DNA of 64,000 bases from Litchfieldella anticariensis FP35 = DSM 16096 (GTDB taxonomy: Bacteria; Pseudomonadota; Gammaproteobacteria; Pseudomonadales; Halomonadaceae). Location: the NCBI RefSeq assembly GCF_000409775.1, contig NZ_KE332388.1, forward strand, positions 72,552-136,551, read 5' to 3'. Below the pieces are notes generated by a model that worked only from the letters and a program-made list of their open reading frames with translations, searched no databases and was not told the DNA's origin. Position numbers and translations under genes: made by a program. Shown piece after piece: positions 8,554-16,475 of this stretch (the first letter of the stretch is position 1; each line of letters opens with the position of its first letter).

Positions 8554-8919
8554 CTAGTGCATCACCGAATACATCTGGATGGCCGAGCCCTCGCCGACCT
8601 TCTCGCAGGTACCCGCCAGATCGTCCGTCTCGTCGTAGGTCCAGAATTCCACACCCTTGAAGGCATGGCTGTTCAGCACGATGACCTTGTCCAGCCCGGC
8701 CAGGCTTTCAGGCTGGCTACAGAGAGCTGGAATAATCTCGGTGAAGGGAGCGTCGTGAGGTGTGACTCGCTGGGCGGTGGTAACGATGGTCGCCTCACGA
8801 CCAGCGCGCTGGATCTCAGCACCGGCGTCGATGCCCTTGACGATCGTCTCCAGTTGGTCGGCCATGGCGGGTGCAGCGACACTCAGCATTGCGGCAGCGG
8901 CAAGCAGCCTAATTTTCAT
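8554..8919 (-). CDS. Small secreted protein, unknown
   Basis: A 121-residue protein with a clear Sec signal peptide: two basic residues, a hydrophobic Leu/Ala core, and cleavage probably after 'APAMA'. The mature part has two cysteines (in 'ALCSQP' and 'GTCEKV') that could form a disulfide in the periplasm. AGGGGACAGGAA precedes the ATG. I do not recognise the family. It lies between the cargo pair and the regulators on the prophage minus strand and may be a lysogenic-conversion gene, which is an inference from position. Confidence 0.7.
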   Translation of the reverse strand: MKIRLLAAAAMLSVAAPAMADQLETIVKGIDAGAEIQRAGREATIVTTAQRVTPHDAPFTEIIPALCSQPESLAGLDKVIVLNSHAFKGVEFWTYDETDDLAGTCEKVGEGSAIQMYSVMH

Positions 8920-8987
8920 TTCCTGTCCCCTTGCGTACGGCCGCTGAGCGGCGCTTTTCCTTGTAGGCGGTCACCCCGCCTCCTTAC

Positions 8988-9308
8988 CTACGATTTCTCA
9001 ACCGCATGGCCAGTCGTCGCTGGCCTCTTTTTTTGCTCTGGTGAGCTGGCCCGGTAGTTCTCGACTAGCTCCCGCTCGTCCTGGGCCAGTACCCGCTGGC
9101 CGGTCAACAGAAACGTCACGTCGACCCCGACGCTGGCCAGCCCGGCCAGCTCAACGGCATCCGCGCCGCCGGGATCCTCACCCTGCTCGAGCACGGCCAG
9201 CCGTGTTTCGCTGATGCCAGCCCGCGTGGCCGTTTCCTCTGACGTCAATGCCAAGCGTTCACGCTCCAGGCCCAGGCGCTCGCCCATTCCCTGCGCAAAC
9301 TCAGCCAC
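8988..9308 (-). CDS. XRE-family helix-turn-helix regulator
   Basis: A 106-residue protein with an N-terminal helix-turn-helix: 'LGLERERLALTSEETATRAG' then 'ISETRLAVLEQGE'. The segment 'VGVDVTFLLTGQR' also occurs, in related form ('GVDVLYVLTGQR'), in the repressor at 9568-9921, so the two proteins are paralogues within the phage. GTG start at 9308; ATG 9287 would give a shorter version. A second regulator beside the main repressor could be a moron regulator or a superinfection-immunity factor. Confidence 0.75.
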   Translation of the reverse strand: MAEFAQGMGERLGLERERLALTSEETATRAGISETRLAVLEQGEDPGGADAVELAGLASVGVDVTFLLTGQRVLAQDERELVENYRASSPEQKKRPATTGHAVEKS

Positions 9309-9500
9309 GGCATCCTCATCATTCGGTGTGGCTTGCTGCGCTTCAGCAGTACCAGCTTCCTAATACCTCCCGTACCACTTTCCCCGGCATCTTTTGGACA
9401 TGATTGCTGAGACGTCCAATACGACTCGCTCAGTCTCATGCAGCGCCTAACCCTTTATCAGGCATGAACAAAATGCGATTCAAAGGCGTAGGCAATTCAT

Positions 9501-9516
9501 GTCGCCACTTGGCGAC
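9501..9516. promoter_or_regulatory. Palindrome upstream of the second XRE gene (possible operator)
   Basis: GTCGCCA-CT-TGGCGAC is a perfect 7-bp inverted repeat in the 259-base gap between the two minus-strand XRE genes, about 190 bases upstream of the first. No coding sequence is convincing in this gap. Inverted repeats of this size commonly bind dimeric XRE proteins; binding here is inferred. Confidence 0.4.
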
Positions 9517-9567
9517 GCCGTTGTTAAAGATAACACCAATGAACACGATTGGCGCGCCAACTTAGGT

Positions 9568-9921
9568 TTAATTAGAGCCCGCTTTGCCGTCCTTTTCGGC
9601 CTTTCCCGACGCGGCAAACACCTGGCTTACCTCAGCCAGGCTTCCCCGTCGCTCAGGAGGCGTGTGCCGGTAGTTATCCAGAAGTGCTGCCTCATCGGGT
9701 GAGAGTGCCCCCTCAGTCGTTGAACGCTGCCCCGTCAGCACATAGAGCACATCGACGCCCTTTTCAGCGACCGCTGCCAGATAAGTGGCATCGGGGTTAC
9801 GTACGCCTTTTTCATAGTTGCGCTGGGCATTGGCATGCACCCCTCCGATCTCGCCCATGGCCGCTTGCGAAAGCTTCAAACGCTTCCTTTCCTCGAATAA
9901 TCTGTCGCCGATACCACTCAT
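9568..9921 (-). CDS. Phage repressor (CI-like, XRE family)
   Basis: A 117-residue protein from ATG 9921 with an N-terminal HTH ('MSGIGDRLFEERKRLKLSQA', recognition region near 'GGVHANAQRNYEKG') and no peptidase domain, as in short P2-type C repressors. ATG 9939 is an alternative start. It is divergent from the early operon and separated from it by an operator-promoter region. This is the expected position for the lysogeny repressor that shuts off the rightward early promoter. Lack of an S24 peptidase domain implies it is not inactivated by RecA-stimulated self-cleavage. Confidence 0.82.
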   Translation of the reverse strand: MSGIGDRLFEERKRLKLSQAAMGEIGGVHANAQRNYEKGVRNPDATYLAAVAEKGVDVLYVLTGQRSTTEGALSPDEAALLDNYRHTPPERRGSLAEVSQVFAASGKAEKDGKAGSN

Positions 9922-9938
9922 TTGTGTGCACTTTTCCA

Positions 9939-9966
9939 TTGACACCACTCAAACGAGTGGTATTCT
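9939..9966 (+). promoter_or_regulatory. Early rightward promoter of the prophage
   Basis: TTGACA at 9939-9944, a 16-base spacer, and TATTCT at 9961-9966, about 35 bases upstream of the first early gene. The spacer is filled by a perfect palindrome, so repressor binding would directly block RNA polymerase. Confidence 0.7.
9944..9961. promoter_or_regulatory. Repressor operator palindrome
   Basis: ACCACTC-AAAC-GAGTGGT is a perfect 7-bp inverted repeat. A second copy of the left half (ACCACTC, 9913-9919) lies 31 bases away over the repressor start codon, with only a weak partner half. Two sites flanking the divergent starts suggest repression of the early operon and autoregulation. Confidence 0.7.
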
Positions 9967-10001
9967 GCAATTAACCGACACGAACGAACACGTTACGAAC
10001 T

Positions 10002-10235
10002 ATGCCCAAGCTACTTACCCCTGAGCAAGCCCGCGAGGCGCTCAACGAAAAAGGGATGAGCATTGCCGAGTTCAGCCGTATCCACGGCCTGAACCGCCAG
10101 ATGGTCAGTGACCTGCTTGCCGGTAGGAAAAAAGGACTACGCGGCGAAGCCCATCGGGCTGCTGTCCTGCTCGGCATCAAGAAAGGGGTGATCATCGATC
10201 ACACCAAGGCCACCCGCCCCAAACCGCACTCTTGA
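10002..10235 (+). CDS. Small HTH protein, Cox/Cro-like candidate
   Basis: A 77-residue protein whose central part 'MSIAEFSRIHGLNRQMVSDL' is a helix-turn-helix, followed by 'LLAGRKKGLRGEAHRAAVLL'. It is the first gene of the rightward early operon, divergent from the repressor. In P2-like phages this position encodes Cox, which represses the lysogenic promoter and directs excision. The sequence is not close enough to assign the name outright. Confidence 0.75.
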   Translation: MPKLLTPEQAREALNEKGMSIAEFSRIHGLNRQMVSDLLAGRKKGLRGEAHRAAVLLGIKKGVIIDHTKATRPKPHS

Positions 10236-10246
10236 GAGACTCCGCT

Positions 10247-10450
10247 ATGTACCCGGATCCCAAACGTGTACGAACCCGCTACGCCTCCTTGAATCTCGAT
10301 CAGTACGAATCCCAGCTGATCGATGCCTTGGTCGACTACACCGGCATCGACAGGGCCGTACTGCTGCGCCAACTGGTGATCAAGGAGGCGCTGGAGACAC
10401 TGGGCGTCGCCGATCTCGACTTCCGCAATGTGCCCCAGCGGGCGTCGTAA
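10247..10450 (+). CDS. Small early phage protein, ribbon-helix-helix-like
   Basis: A 67-residue protein starting at ATG 10247 with GAGAG upstream; a TTG at 10232 overlapping the previous stop is less likely. The pattern 'TRYASLNLDQYESQLIDAL' followed by 'YTGIDRAVLLRQLVIKEALE' resembles an Arc-type ribbon-helix-helix DNA-binding fold. It lies in the early operon. Function is unknown beyond probable DNA binding. Confidence 0.65.
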   Translation: MYPDPKRVRTRYASLNLDQYESQLIDALVDYTGIDRAVLLRQLVIKEALETLGVADLDFRNVPQRAS

Positions 10451-10489
10451 AGGCAGGTCCTTTTGAGGACCTCAAGGAGCACTGGATTT

Positions 10490-10690
10490 ATGGCTGACGA
10501 TTCGATCCACGGTGAATTGCGCCTGCCACTGGATGACGAGCTCGAAGCCGTGCTGGAGCAGATTCGTGCCCAGCAGAACCTGAGAAATTTAGAAGAAGCT
10601 GCCGAGTGGCTACTGCGCAGACGTCTGCGCAAGGGCACTCAGGAGCTCACTGGGCGCGGACGCGCTCTTTACCCCGCAGGGAGGAAATGA
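10490..10690 (+). CDS. Small early phage protein, unknown
   Basis: A 66-residue protein from ATG 10490 with AAGGAGCACTGGATTT before it. The sequence 'GELRLPLDDELEAVLEQIRA' followed by 'NLEEAAEWLLRRRLRKGTQE' looks like a beta strand plus two helices, again compatible with a ribbon-helix-helix DNA-binding protein. No family name can be given. It stops 1 base before the Ogr-like gene. Confidence 0.6.
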   Translation: MADDSIHGELRLPLDDELEAVLEQIRAQQNLRNLEEAAEWLLRRRLRKGTQELTGRGRALYPAGRK

Positions 10691-10691
10691 C

Positions 10692-10961
10692 ATGTCCATG
10701 CAGCACCACAACAAGCACCGTATTCCGTGCCCCCACTGCGGGGAGAGCGCACGCATCCGCAAGAGCCAGGGCCTTACCCCGGTGTATCGCGAGGCGATTA
10801 TCGAATGCCGCAATGAGGACTGCGGTTGGCGCGGCAAGGTCTCGATCGAGATCACGCACACCATCGCGCCCAGCGACATCCCGAACCCGACGGTGGTCTT
10901 GCCGTTCGTGCCCCGTATCCAGGAGCTAGTGATGGCACAGAAAGCGCTCGCCACCGCCTAG
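10692..10961 (+). CDS. Ogr/Delta-like zinc-finger activator of late genes
   Basis: An 89-residue protein with a four-cysteine finger: CPHC near residues 13-16 and 'CRNEDC' near 39-44, the spacing typical of P2 Ogr and P4 Delta activators. These proteins turn on the late (head, tail, lysis) promoters. In P2 ogr lies after gene D; here it is inside the early operon instead. A GGGAGGAAATGAC ribosome site precedes the ATG. Confidence 0.8.
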   Translation: MSMQHHNKHRIPCPHCGESARIRKSQGLTPVYREAIIECRNEDCGWRGKVSIEITHTIAPSDIPNPTVVLPFVPRIQELVMAQKALATA

Positions 10962-11072
10962 CGCCTAGCCGCAACCCACAACCCGAAGACGAGACCTTCC
11001 CGCTGGCCTACACGCCGGCAGGGCGGACCGACTCGTCCTGAAAACGCCACCAGGTGAACGAAGGAAACGATC

Positions 11073-11408
11073 ATGCACGCACTGAACATCAACGATGCCG
11101 CCTGCACCTATCTACTGAAGCTGCCCCGCCCCTATCAGCGCGATGTGGCGCTTGAGCGCTGCACCTCACACCTCATCGAGGAACACGGCTACAGCCAGGA
11201 CAAGGCATCCCTTGCCGCCATCCAGGCACTCGCCGAGCTCGAGACGCTCAATCAGCCCGCCTTCATCGATGCCAGCGCAACCACCGCGCATGTGGTGATC
11301 GTGCGCCGCCCGGGCATGTCGGCACTGGCCTTGTCGGTGGCCGACCTGCTCAGGCTGCACGCCAGGGAAAAGACGCTGCCGGCCCCGAACGACAGCACCC
11401 AGCACTGA
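11073..11408 (+). CDS. Hypothetical early phage protein
   Basis: A 111-residue soluble protein with GAAGGAAACGATC before the ATG. No recognisable domain. Helices near 'YLLKLPRPYQRDVALERCTS' and a C-terminal 'SALALSVADLLRLHAREKTL'. It lies 29 bases ahead of the primase in the early operon. A replication accessory role is possible but unsupported. Confidence 0.65.
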   Translation: MHALNINDAACTYLLKLPRPYQRDVALERCTSHLIEEHGYSQDKASLAAIQALAELETLNQPAFIDASATTAHVVIVRRPGMSALALSVADLLRLHAREKTLPAPNDSTQH

Positions 11409-11437
11409 CACCACACCCCAGAATAAAGGCGTCTTCC

Positions 11438-14080
11438 ATGAACAACAGGCTACGCGATGACATCGTGACGCGACTGATGCGTGACCTCGAAGCCGAGGAA
11501 CGCGGCGCGTACCTGCAGAAAGTCCGCTGTCCGGAGTGCGGCAAGCGCGAGGCCTTCATCAAGGCAGCCGAACCATGGATGGTGAAATGTGGTCGCGAGA
11601 ACAAGTGCGGCAGCCAGGTGCACGTCAAGGAGCTGTTCCCTGAACTGTTCGATTCCTGGTCGGAGCGCTTCGCCAATCTGCCGGTGGAGCCAGGCAAGCC
11701 CCAAAGCACCACGCCGGTGGCCGATGCCTACCTGGAAATGGGTCGGGGCTTCGAGCTCGAGCGGATCCGCGGCTGGTACACCCAGGAGCATTACTTCGAC
11801 CACAAGATCAACGCCGGCACGGCCACCGTGCGATTCAAGCTGGCCGATGGCGTGTGGTGGGAGCGGCTGATCGACAAGCCGGAGCGCTTCGGTAAGCAGA
11901 AGGCCAACTTCCGTGGCAGCTACAAGGGCATGTGGTGGTGCCCGCCGGCAATCGAACTGACCGAGGTCGATGAGATCTGGCTGGTGGAAGGCATCTTCGA
12001 TGCGATCGCCCTGACGCATCACGGCATTGCCGCGGCCACGTCAATGAGCTGCAGCAACTACCCCGAGCAGGCACTCGAGCAGCTGATCGAGGCCTGCAAG
12101 CGCGCGGGCCGTGCCCGGCCGAAACTGGTGTGGGCGTTGGATACCGGCAAGGCCGGCCAGGAGTGGACGCTCAAGCATATCCGCCGGGCACGCGCCGCCG
12201 GCTGGGACTGCGAAGCCGCCCAGCCCAAAGAGGGCCGTGACTGGAACGATCTGCACCAACGCGGCGAGCTCACCGAGAAGCACCTCGAGGAGTACCGCTA
12301 CAACGGTGCCCTGCTGATCGCGCCCAGTGCGAACGAAAAGGCACTGCTGATCTACGAGAAGAGCGAGCGCCGCGAGTTCGCCTTCGTGTATCGCAGCCAA
12401 ACCTACTGGTTCAAGCTCGACCTGGACAAGTACCAGAAGATCTACAGCGACCTGGTCGATGGCGATCGCCCGATGAGCGAGCGCGAGGCACGCGACAAGG
12501 CGCTCGAGCAGTCCGGCGCGATCAAGCGTATCGCCAACTGCCACCCTCGCCCGCTGTATTTCCAGCGCAACACCCTGACCGACGAGAGCTGGTACTACTA
12601 CCGCATCGAGTACCCGGGCGAACGCTACACCATCAAGAACACCATTACCGGTAATGCCCTGGCCTCGGCCACCGAATTCAAGAAGCGTCTGCTGTCGATC
12701 GCCCCCGGCGCGCAGTGGACCGGCACCACCGACCAGCTGGACGCGACGCTGTCGCAGCATCTGCCGATCCGCACCGTGGAGACGATCACCTTCGTCGGCT
12801 ACGCCCGCGAATACGAGGCCTATGTGCTCGGCGACTACGCGGTGAAAGGCGGCAAGATCTTCAAGCGCAACGACGAGGATTTCTTCGAGCTGGGCCGCAC
12901 TGCGCTCAAGACGCTGTCGCAGTCCACCCACCTGCACATCAACAACGACCCGAACGACTACCGCACCGACTGGGCGGGCCTGATCCATACCGCCTTTGGC
13001 GCCAAGGGCATCGTGGCCATGGCGTTCTGGCTGGGCAGCCTGTTTGCCGAACAGATCCGCGCCCGCGACAAGAGCTTTCCGTTCCTCGAGATCGTCGGTG
13101 AGGCCGGCGCCGGTAAATCCACGCTGATCGAGTTCATGTGGAAGCTGCTGGGCCGCAACGACGAGGAAGGTTTCGACCCGGCCAAGTCATCCTCGGCCGG
13201 CCGTGCCCGGCGCTTCGTCCAGGTGGCCAACCTGCCGGTGGTGTTGATCGAGTCCGATCGTGATGCCGACGGCGGCAGTAAGGCCAAGCAGTTCGACTGG
13301 GACGAACTGAAGACCGCCTACAACGGGCGCAGCGTGCGCGCGATCGGCGTGAAGAACATGGGTAGCGATACCCATGAACCGCCCTTCCGTGGCTCCATCG
13401 TGATCAGTCAGAACGCCCCGGTGGCCGGCTCCGACGCGATCATGCAGCGCATCGTGCATCTGTTCTTCACCAAGGAAGGCCAGACCCGCGAGACCTTCGC
13501 CGCGGCCAAGGCCCTCGAGGGCATGAAGATCGACAACGTGTCGCGCTTCATCCTCGAGGCGACCTCACGCGAAAGCGAGCTGCTCGGCCTCTACGGCAAG
13601 CGGATGCCCGACTACTTCGAGCGCATCCATGCCCTGCCCGAGGTGCGTTCACTGCGTATCGCACAGAACCACGCCCAGGTAGCGGCGCTGGTCGATTGCC
13701 TGGGGCCCGATGGGCTCAACCTGTTCCCGTCCGGGGCGATCGACCAGGCCCATGGCCTGATTGCCCGGCTGGCCGTGGAACGGCAGCAGGCCATCAATGC
13801 CGACCATCCCCTCGTCGAGGAATTCTGGGAAACCGTCGAGTACCTGGAACAGACCCGCATCGAGAACGTGCTCGACCACAACAACGGCGACGGCCGCCTG
13901 GCGATCAACCTCAAGGAGTTCGAGAAGCTCGCCGGCGACCATCACTTCCGCTTCGACATGCGCGAGCTGAAACGCCAGCTCAAGGGAAGCAAGACGCGCA
14001 AGTTCGTGGCCTCCAATCACCCGGTCTATTCCAAGCTCCGCTCCGGCACCGTCAAGTGCTGGCTGTTCGAGCGTGGCTGA
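11438..14080 (+). CDS. Phage primase-helicase with TOPRIM domain
   Basis: An 880-residue replication protein. Cys31, Cys34, Cys51 and Cys57 form an N-terminal zinc finger of the primase type. A TOPRIM domain follows, with the catalytic 'WLVEGIFDAI' near residue 182 and 'WALDTGKAGQEW' near 230. A Walker A motif 'GEAGAGKST' is near 553, giving an ATPase/helicase C-terminal half. Together these give primer synthesis and unwinding at the phage origin, as in P4 alpha-type proteins. It is the largest early gene. The residues seen make both activities plausible, though the helicase family is inferred only from the P-loop and position. Confidence 0.88.
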   Translation: MNNRLRDDIVTRLMRDLEAEERGAYLQKVRCPECGKREAFIKAAEPWMVKCGRENKCGSQVHVKELFPELFDSWSERFANLPVEPGKPQSTTPVADAYLEMGRGFELERIRGWYTQEHYFDHKINAGTATVRFKLADGVWWERLIDKPERFGKQKANFRGSYKGMWWCPPAIELTEVDEIWLVEGIFDAIALTHHGIAAATSMSCSNYPEQALEQLIEACKRAGRARPKLVWALDTGKAGQEWTLKHIRRARAAGWDCEAAQPKEGRDWNDLHQRGELTEKHLEEYRYNGALLIAPSANEKALLIYEKSERREFAFVYRSQTYWFKLDLDKYQKIYSDLVDGDRPMSEREARDKALEQSGAIKRIANCHPRPLYFQRNTLTDESWYYYRIEYPGERYTIKNTITGNALASATEFKKRLLSIAPGAQWTGTTDQLDATLSQHLPIRTVETITFVGYAREYEAYVLGDYAVKGGKIFKRNDEDFFELGRTALKTLSQSTHLHINNDPNDYRTDWAGLIHTAFGAKGIVAMAFWLGSLFAEQIRARDKSFPFLEIVGEAGAGKSTLIEFMWKLLGRNDEEGFDPAKSSSAGRARRFVQVANLPVVLIESDRDADGGSKAKQFDWDELKTAYNGRSVRAIGVKNMGSDTHEPPFRGSIVISQNAPVAGSDAIMQRIVHLFFTKEGQTRETFAAAKALEGMKIDNVSRFILEATSRESELLGLYGKRMPDYFERIHALPEVRSLRIAQNHAQVAALVDCLGPDGLNLFPSGAIDQAHGLIARLAVERQQAINADHPLVEEFWETVEYLEQTRIENVLDHNNGDGRLAINLKEFEKLAGDHHFRFDMRELKRQLKGSKTRKFVASNHPVYSKLRSGTVKCWLFERG

Positions 14081-14105
14081 AGGGCTGACATCAGGAGATC
14101 TAGCG

Positions 14106-14429
14106 ATGCGTACCTACACACTCGACCAGGCCGCGACCCTGCTCAACCTGGGCCGCAATACCCTTGCCCGCCGGCTGCGCGATGCCGGCGTTCTGGGCCG
14201 CGACAACTTGCCGACTGGCCGGTACCGGGGCCGGGTGAAGCTGGTGATCGTCGCCACCGGCACCTATCACCACCCGATCGCCGGCTGGACCCACTACGGC
14301 CGCACCGAATTCACCGACGCCGGGCTCGACCATATCGCCCGCAAGCTCGGCATCGACATCGATCACCTGCCGAGGATCCATGCCACCTGGCAGGCACCAC
14401 AACACCGCGCCTCGCAGAGCGCCCGCTGA
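14106..14429 (+). CDS. KilAC/antirepressor-like phage protein
   Basis: A 107-residue protein from ATG 14106 with CAGGAGATCTAGCG before it. It reads 'YTLDQAATLLNLGRNTLARR' (HTH-like), then 'GRVKLVIVATGTYHHP' and 'TEFTDAGLDHIARKLG', the pattern of the KilAC domain usually found at the C-terminus of phage antirepressors. Here it stands alone without an N-terminal Bro/Rha domain. It may modulate repressor activity; that is an inference. Confidence 0.65.
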   Translation: MRTYTLDQAATLLNLGRNTLARRLRDAGVLGRDNLPTGRYRGRVKLVIVATGTYHHPIAGWTHYGRTEFTDAGLDHIARKLGIDIDHLPRIHATWQAPQHRASQSAR

Positions 14430-14441
14430 AGGAGAAAGACC

Positions 14442-14735
14442 ATGCAATGCCAATGCAGCGACACGATCAAGCAGAAGCTCACCGAAAAGATCACCACCCA
14501 ACTGCCGGAGGGCCATCGCGACTTGGAGGTCGAGGTCGGCCACTACGTCTTCCCGTTTACGAAGACAGGCATCGACCATCGCTTCGCGGTACCGGTGAAG
14601 ATCCGTTATCAGGCTCCAAAGAAACGGGGCGACGGCTTCGCCAACAAGAAGGAAGACACAAGCATTTTGGCCAGCTACTGCCCCTTCTGCGGCGAACGTG
14701 CCGTGGCCGATCAAGCCGAGACCGAAGGGGCCTGA
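14442..14735 (+). CDS. Hypothetical phage protein with CPFCGE motif
   Basis: A 97-residue protein with Cys residues at both ends: 'MQCQCSD' at the start and 'YCPFCGE' near residue 84. Together these could bind one zinc ion. GAAGGAGAAAGACC precedes the ATG. It belongs to the run of small cysteine-containing genes before the integrase. Family not recognised. Confidence 0.65.
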   Translation: MQCQCSDTIKQKLTEKITTQLPEGHRDLEVEVGHYVFPFTKTGIDHRFAVPVKIRYQAPKKRGDGFANKKEDTSILASYCPFCGERAVADQAETEGA

Positions 14736-14737
14736 CC

Positions 14738-14950
14738 ATGCCAAAACCAATTCCGCTCTGGGGCGTCGTCACGCCAGAAGGCGAACCGGTCGTCGGTTCG
14801 CTCTACCACACGCAGTACGGCGCGATGTACCGCTACTGCGCCTACCGCAACATTGAGCCGGAGGAGCGTCCAGCCTTCTGGCGCGAGCAGAAAGCAAAGG
14901 GCTACAGCGTCCAGCCATTCACCCTTCACCAGGAGCAAGTCCATGGCTGA
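14738..14950 (+). CDS. Small hypothetical phage protein
   Basis: A 70-residue protein whose ATG overlaps the intergenic gap directly after the preceding stop. It contains aromatic-rich 'GSLYHTQYGAMYRYCAYRNI'. No domain recognised. Its 3' end overlaps the next gene by 8 bases, indicating coupled translation. Confidence 0.55.
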   Translation: MPKPIPLWGVVTPEGEPVVGSLYHTQYGAMYRYCAYRNIEPEERPAFWREQKAKGYSVQPFTLHQEQVHG

Positions 14951-15158
14951 TTGCGCAGATCTCGCCGGCGACATCATCGACGCCAACCTCGACCGTGCCC
15001 TCTCTCGTTCGCGCCTGCCCAGCACGGTAGCCACCGATCCCTGGTGTGAGGATTGCGGCGAAGAGATCCCCCAGGCACGTCGCCATGCCGCGCCCTGGGC
15101 TACCACCTGCACCGAGTGCCAGGGCATCCGTGAAAACCAAGCGCGGCATCGGCGCTGA
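14943..15158 (+). CDS. DksA/TraR-type C4 zinc-finger protein
   Basis: A 71-residue protein with 'CEDCGEEIP' and 'CTECQ' about 19 residues apart: the CxxC...CxxC finger of short phage TraR-like proteins. These bind RNA polymerase through the secondary channel and alter promoter choice without ppGpp. The N-terminal acidic helix (Asp-rich, near residues 9-15) supplies the coiled-coil tip residues in the family. A ribosome site AGGAGCAAGTCC lies inside the previous gene. Confidence 0.8.
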   Translation: MADCADLAGDIIDANLDRALSRSRLPSTVATDPWCEDCGEEIPQARRHAAPWATTCTECQGIRENQARHRR

Positions 15159-15171
15159 GAGGAACACGACA

Positions 15172-15786
15172 ATGAACAAGAGTTACCAGGAATTGTGCGA
15201 CGAAGTGAAGCTGCTCGCCCACCACCTCAGCAACTCTACGCAGCTCAATAAAGAACTGGGCCAGGCACTGGACGAAGCCCGGGAGCTCGTGTCGAAGATC
15301 CTCAACCTACCGGAGGGTTCGACAGCCCCGGCGCCCAGCGGGCAAGTCCAGCGCGATATCGAATTAGCCAAGTCAAAGGATCGCGGTGAACTCGAGCAGC
15401 TCTATGCCCTGGCCCGCATGAGCGCCCGGCTCTCGATGCGGAAGGCCGAAGAAGTGGAGGCAGCTTTCTCGAAAGCTGATCGCGGACCGTTAGCCGCGAT
15501 CGCAGAAGAGCGAGCCCGCCAGATCGCCGTGAAAGGCTGGACACCAGAGCACGACGATAAGTACCGGTCAGGTGAATTAGCTGCCGCAGCCTCAGCTTAC
15601 GCCTGGGCGGCTTACTACGAACAGGACATTGGGGATGTAGACAGGGAGACGCCGCCCGAGACTTGGCCCTGGGAAGACTGTGAGTCTTGGAATCCGAGTA
15701 CTCCACGGCGCAACCTGGCCAAGGCGGGCGCCCTCATCGTCGCCGAGCTCGAGCGGCTGGACCGTACCGAGGGAGGTGGATCATGA
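15172..15786 (+). CDS. Hypothetical phage protein with N-terminal coiled coil
   Basis: A 204-residue protein. Residues ~1-45 and 60-100 are heptad-rich helices. The C-terminal 'AAIAEERARQIAVKGWTPEH' followed by 'AAAASAYAWAAY' is a block seen in many uncharacterised phage early proteins. AGAGGAACACGACA precedes the ATG. Its stop overlaps the next start (ATGA at 15783). Function unknown. Confidence 0.7.
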   Translation: MNKSYQELCDEVKLLAHHLSNSTQLNKELGQALDEARELVSKILNLPEGSTAPAPSGQVQRDIELAKSKDRGELEQLYALARMSARLSMRKAEEVEAAFSKADRGPLAAIAEERARQIAVKGWTPEHDDKYRSGELAAAASAYAWAAYYEQDIGDVDRETPPETWPWEDCESWNPSTPRRNLAKAGALIVAELERLDRTEGGGS

Positions 15787-16130
15787 CGGTAGGAGAACGC
15801 ATTCGTGAGCGCCGGCTGGCCCTCGGTCTCAACAAAGCGCAGCTTGCTCAGCACGTCGGCTGCAGTGACGTGGCAATCTCATACTGGGAGAGGGGCACCG
15901 TCCGGAGTGTCAGCAGTGGCCACTTGCTGAGCCTGGCTACCGCGCTGGAATGTACGGTATCGGAGTTAGTGGGGGATCCTCGACTCAACGCCCTCAAGGC
16001 ACAAGTAGCAGCAGAAACACTAGAGGTTGTGAGCACCCTGCAAGGCCTTGGGTTGAGTGATGACCAGCGCAACTCTCTACTCGAAATGGCAAGGCTGGAA
16101 CGCTGTCTAGCCAAAGAAGGTGGGGCATGA
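15783..16130 (+). CDS. XRE-family regulator in the early operon
   Basis: A 115-residue protein with HTH 'MTVGERIRERRLALGLNKAQ' / 'LAQHVGCSDVAISYWERG' and a C-terminal helical part ending 'SLLEMARLERCLAKEGGA'. Start and stop overlap both neighbours by ATGA, so it is translated as part of a coupled trio. It is a third XRE protein in this phage and may act late in the early programme. Target unknown. Confidence 0.75.
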   Translation: MTVGERIRERRLALGLNKAQLAQHVGCSDVAISYWERGTVRSVSSGHLLSLATALECTVSELVGDPRLNALKAQVAAETLEVVSTLQGLGLSDDQRNSLLEMARLERCLAKEGGA

Positions 16131-16420
16131 GCGAGCAGCCACTCAAGGGCGGGCCGCTGGCCCGCTCAGCCGCGTTGCTTTGCCAAGACAGGCTATTTCG
16201 TCTTTACCTGGATCACCGCAAGCGGCATAAATTCGGCCTCACGCCAGACCAACTTCCCGACGGTACCCACAACGAGCAGGATGCCCGGGACTGGCTTTGC
16301 GCTGCATGTGGGATCCAGAGCCGGGCCGAACTGGACCACAACACCCAGGCTGCCGGAACGTTCCGCATGATCCGGAAGCGCTTCGCCCGCTGGCGATCGC
16401 GGCTGAACGCGAACCAATGA
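16127..16420 (+). CDS. Hypothetical phage protein next to integrase
   Basis: A 97-residue basic protein with 'RDWLCAACGIQSRAELDHN' in the middle; two cysteines and a histidine there could hold a metal. No family recognised. ATGA overlap with the preceding XRE gene. It precedes the integrase by 55 bases, a common position for small recombination accessory or unknown genes. Confidence 0.6.
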   Translation: MSEQPLKGGPLARSAALLCQDRLFRLYLDHRKRHKFGLTPDQLPDGTHNEQDARDWLCAACGIQSRAELDHNTQAAGTFRMIRKRFARWRSRLNANQ

Positions 16421-16475
16421 ACTGCGCCGCCATCGAGGCGGCGCTTCTCTATGAACTACCAGAAGAGAGAAGACC

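Noticed and set aside
12041-12988. Long open frame (315 codons) on the minus strand opposite the phage primase
   Set aside because: High-GC antisense shadow: low-complexity Val/Gly/Leu-rich translation, no ribosome site, fully inside a gene with recognised motifs.
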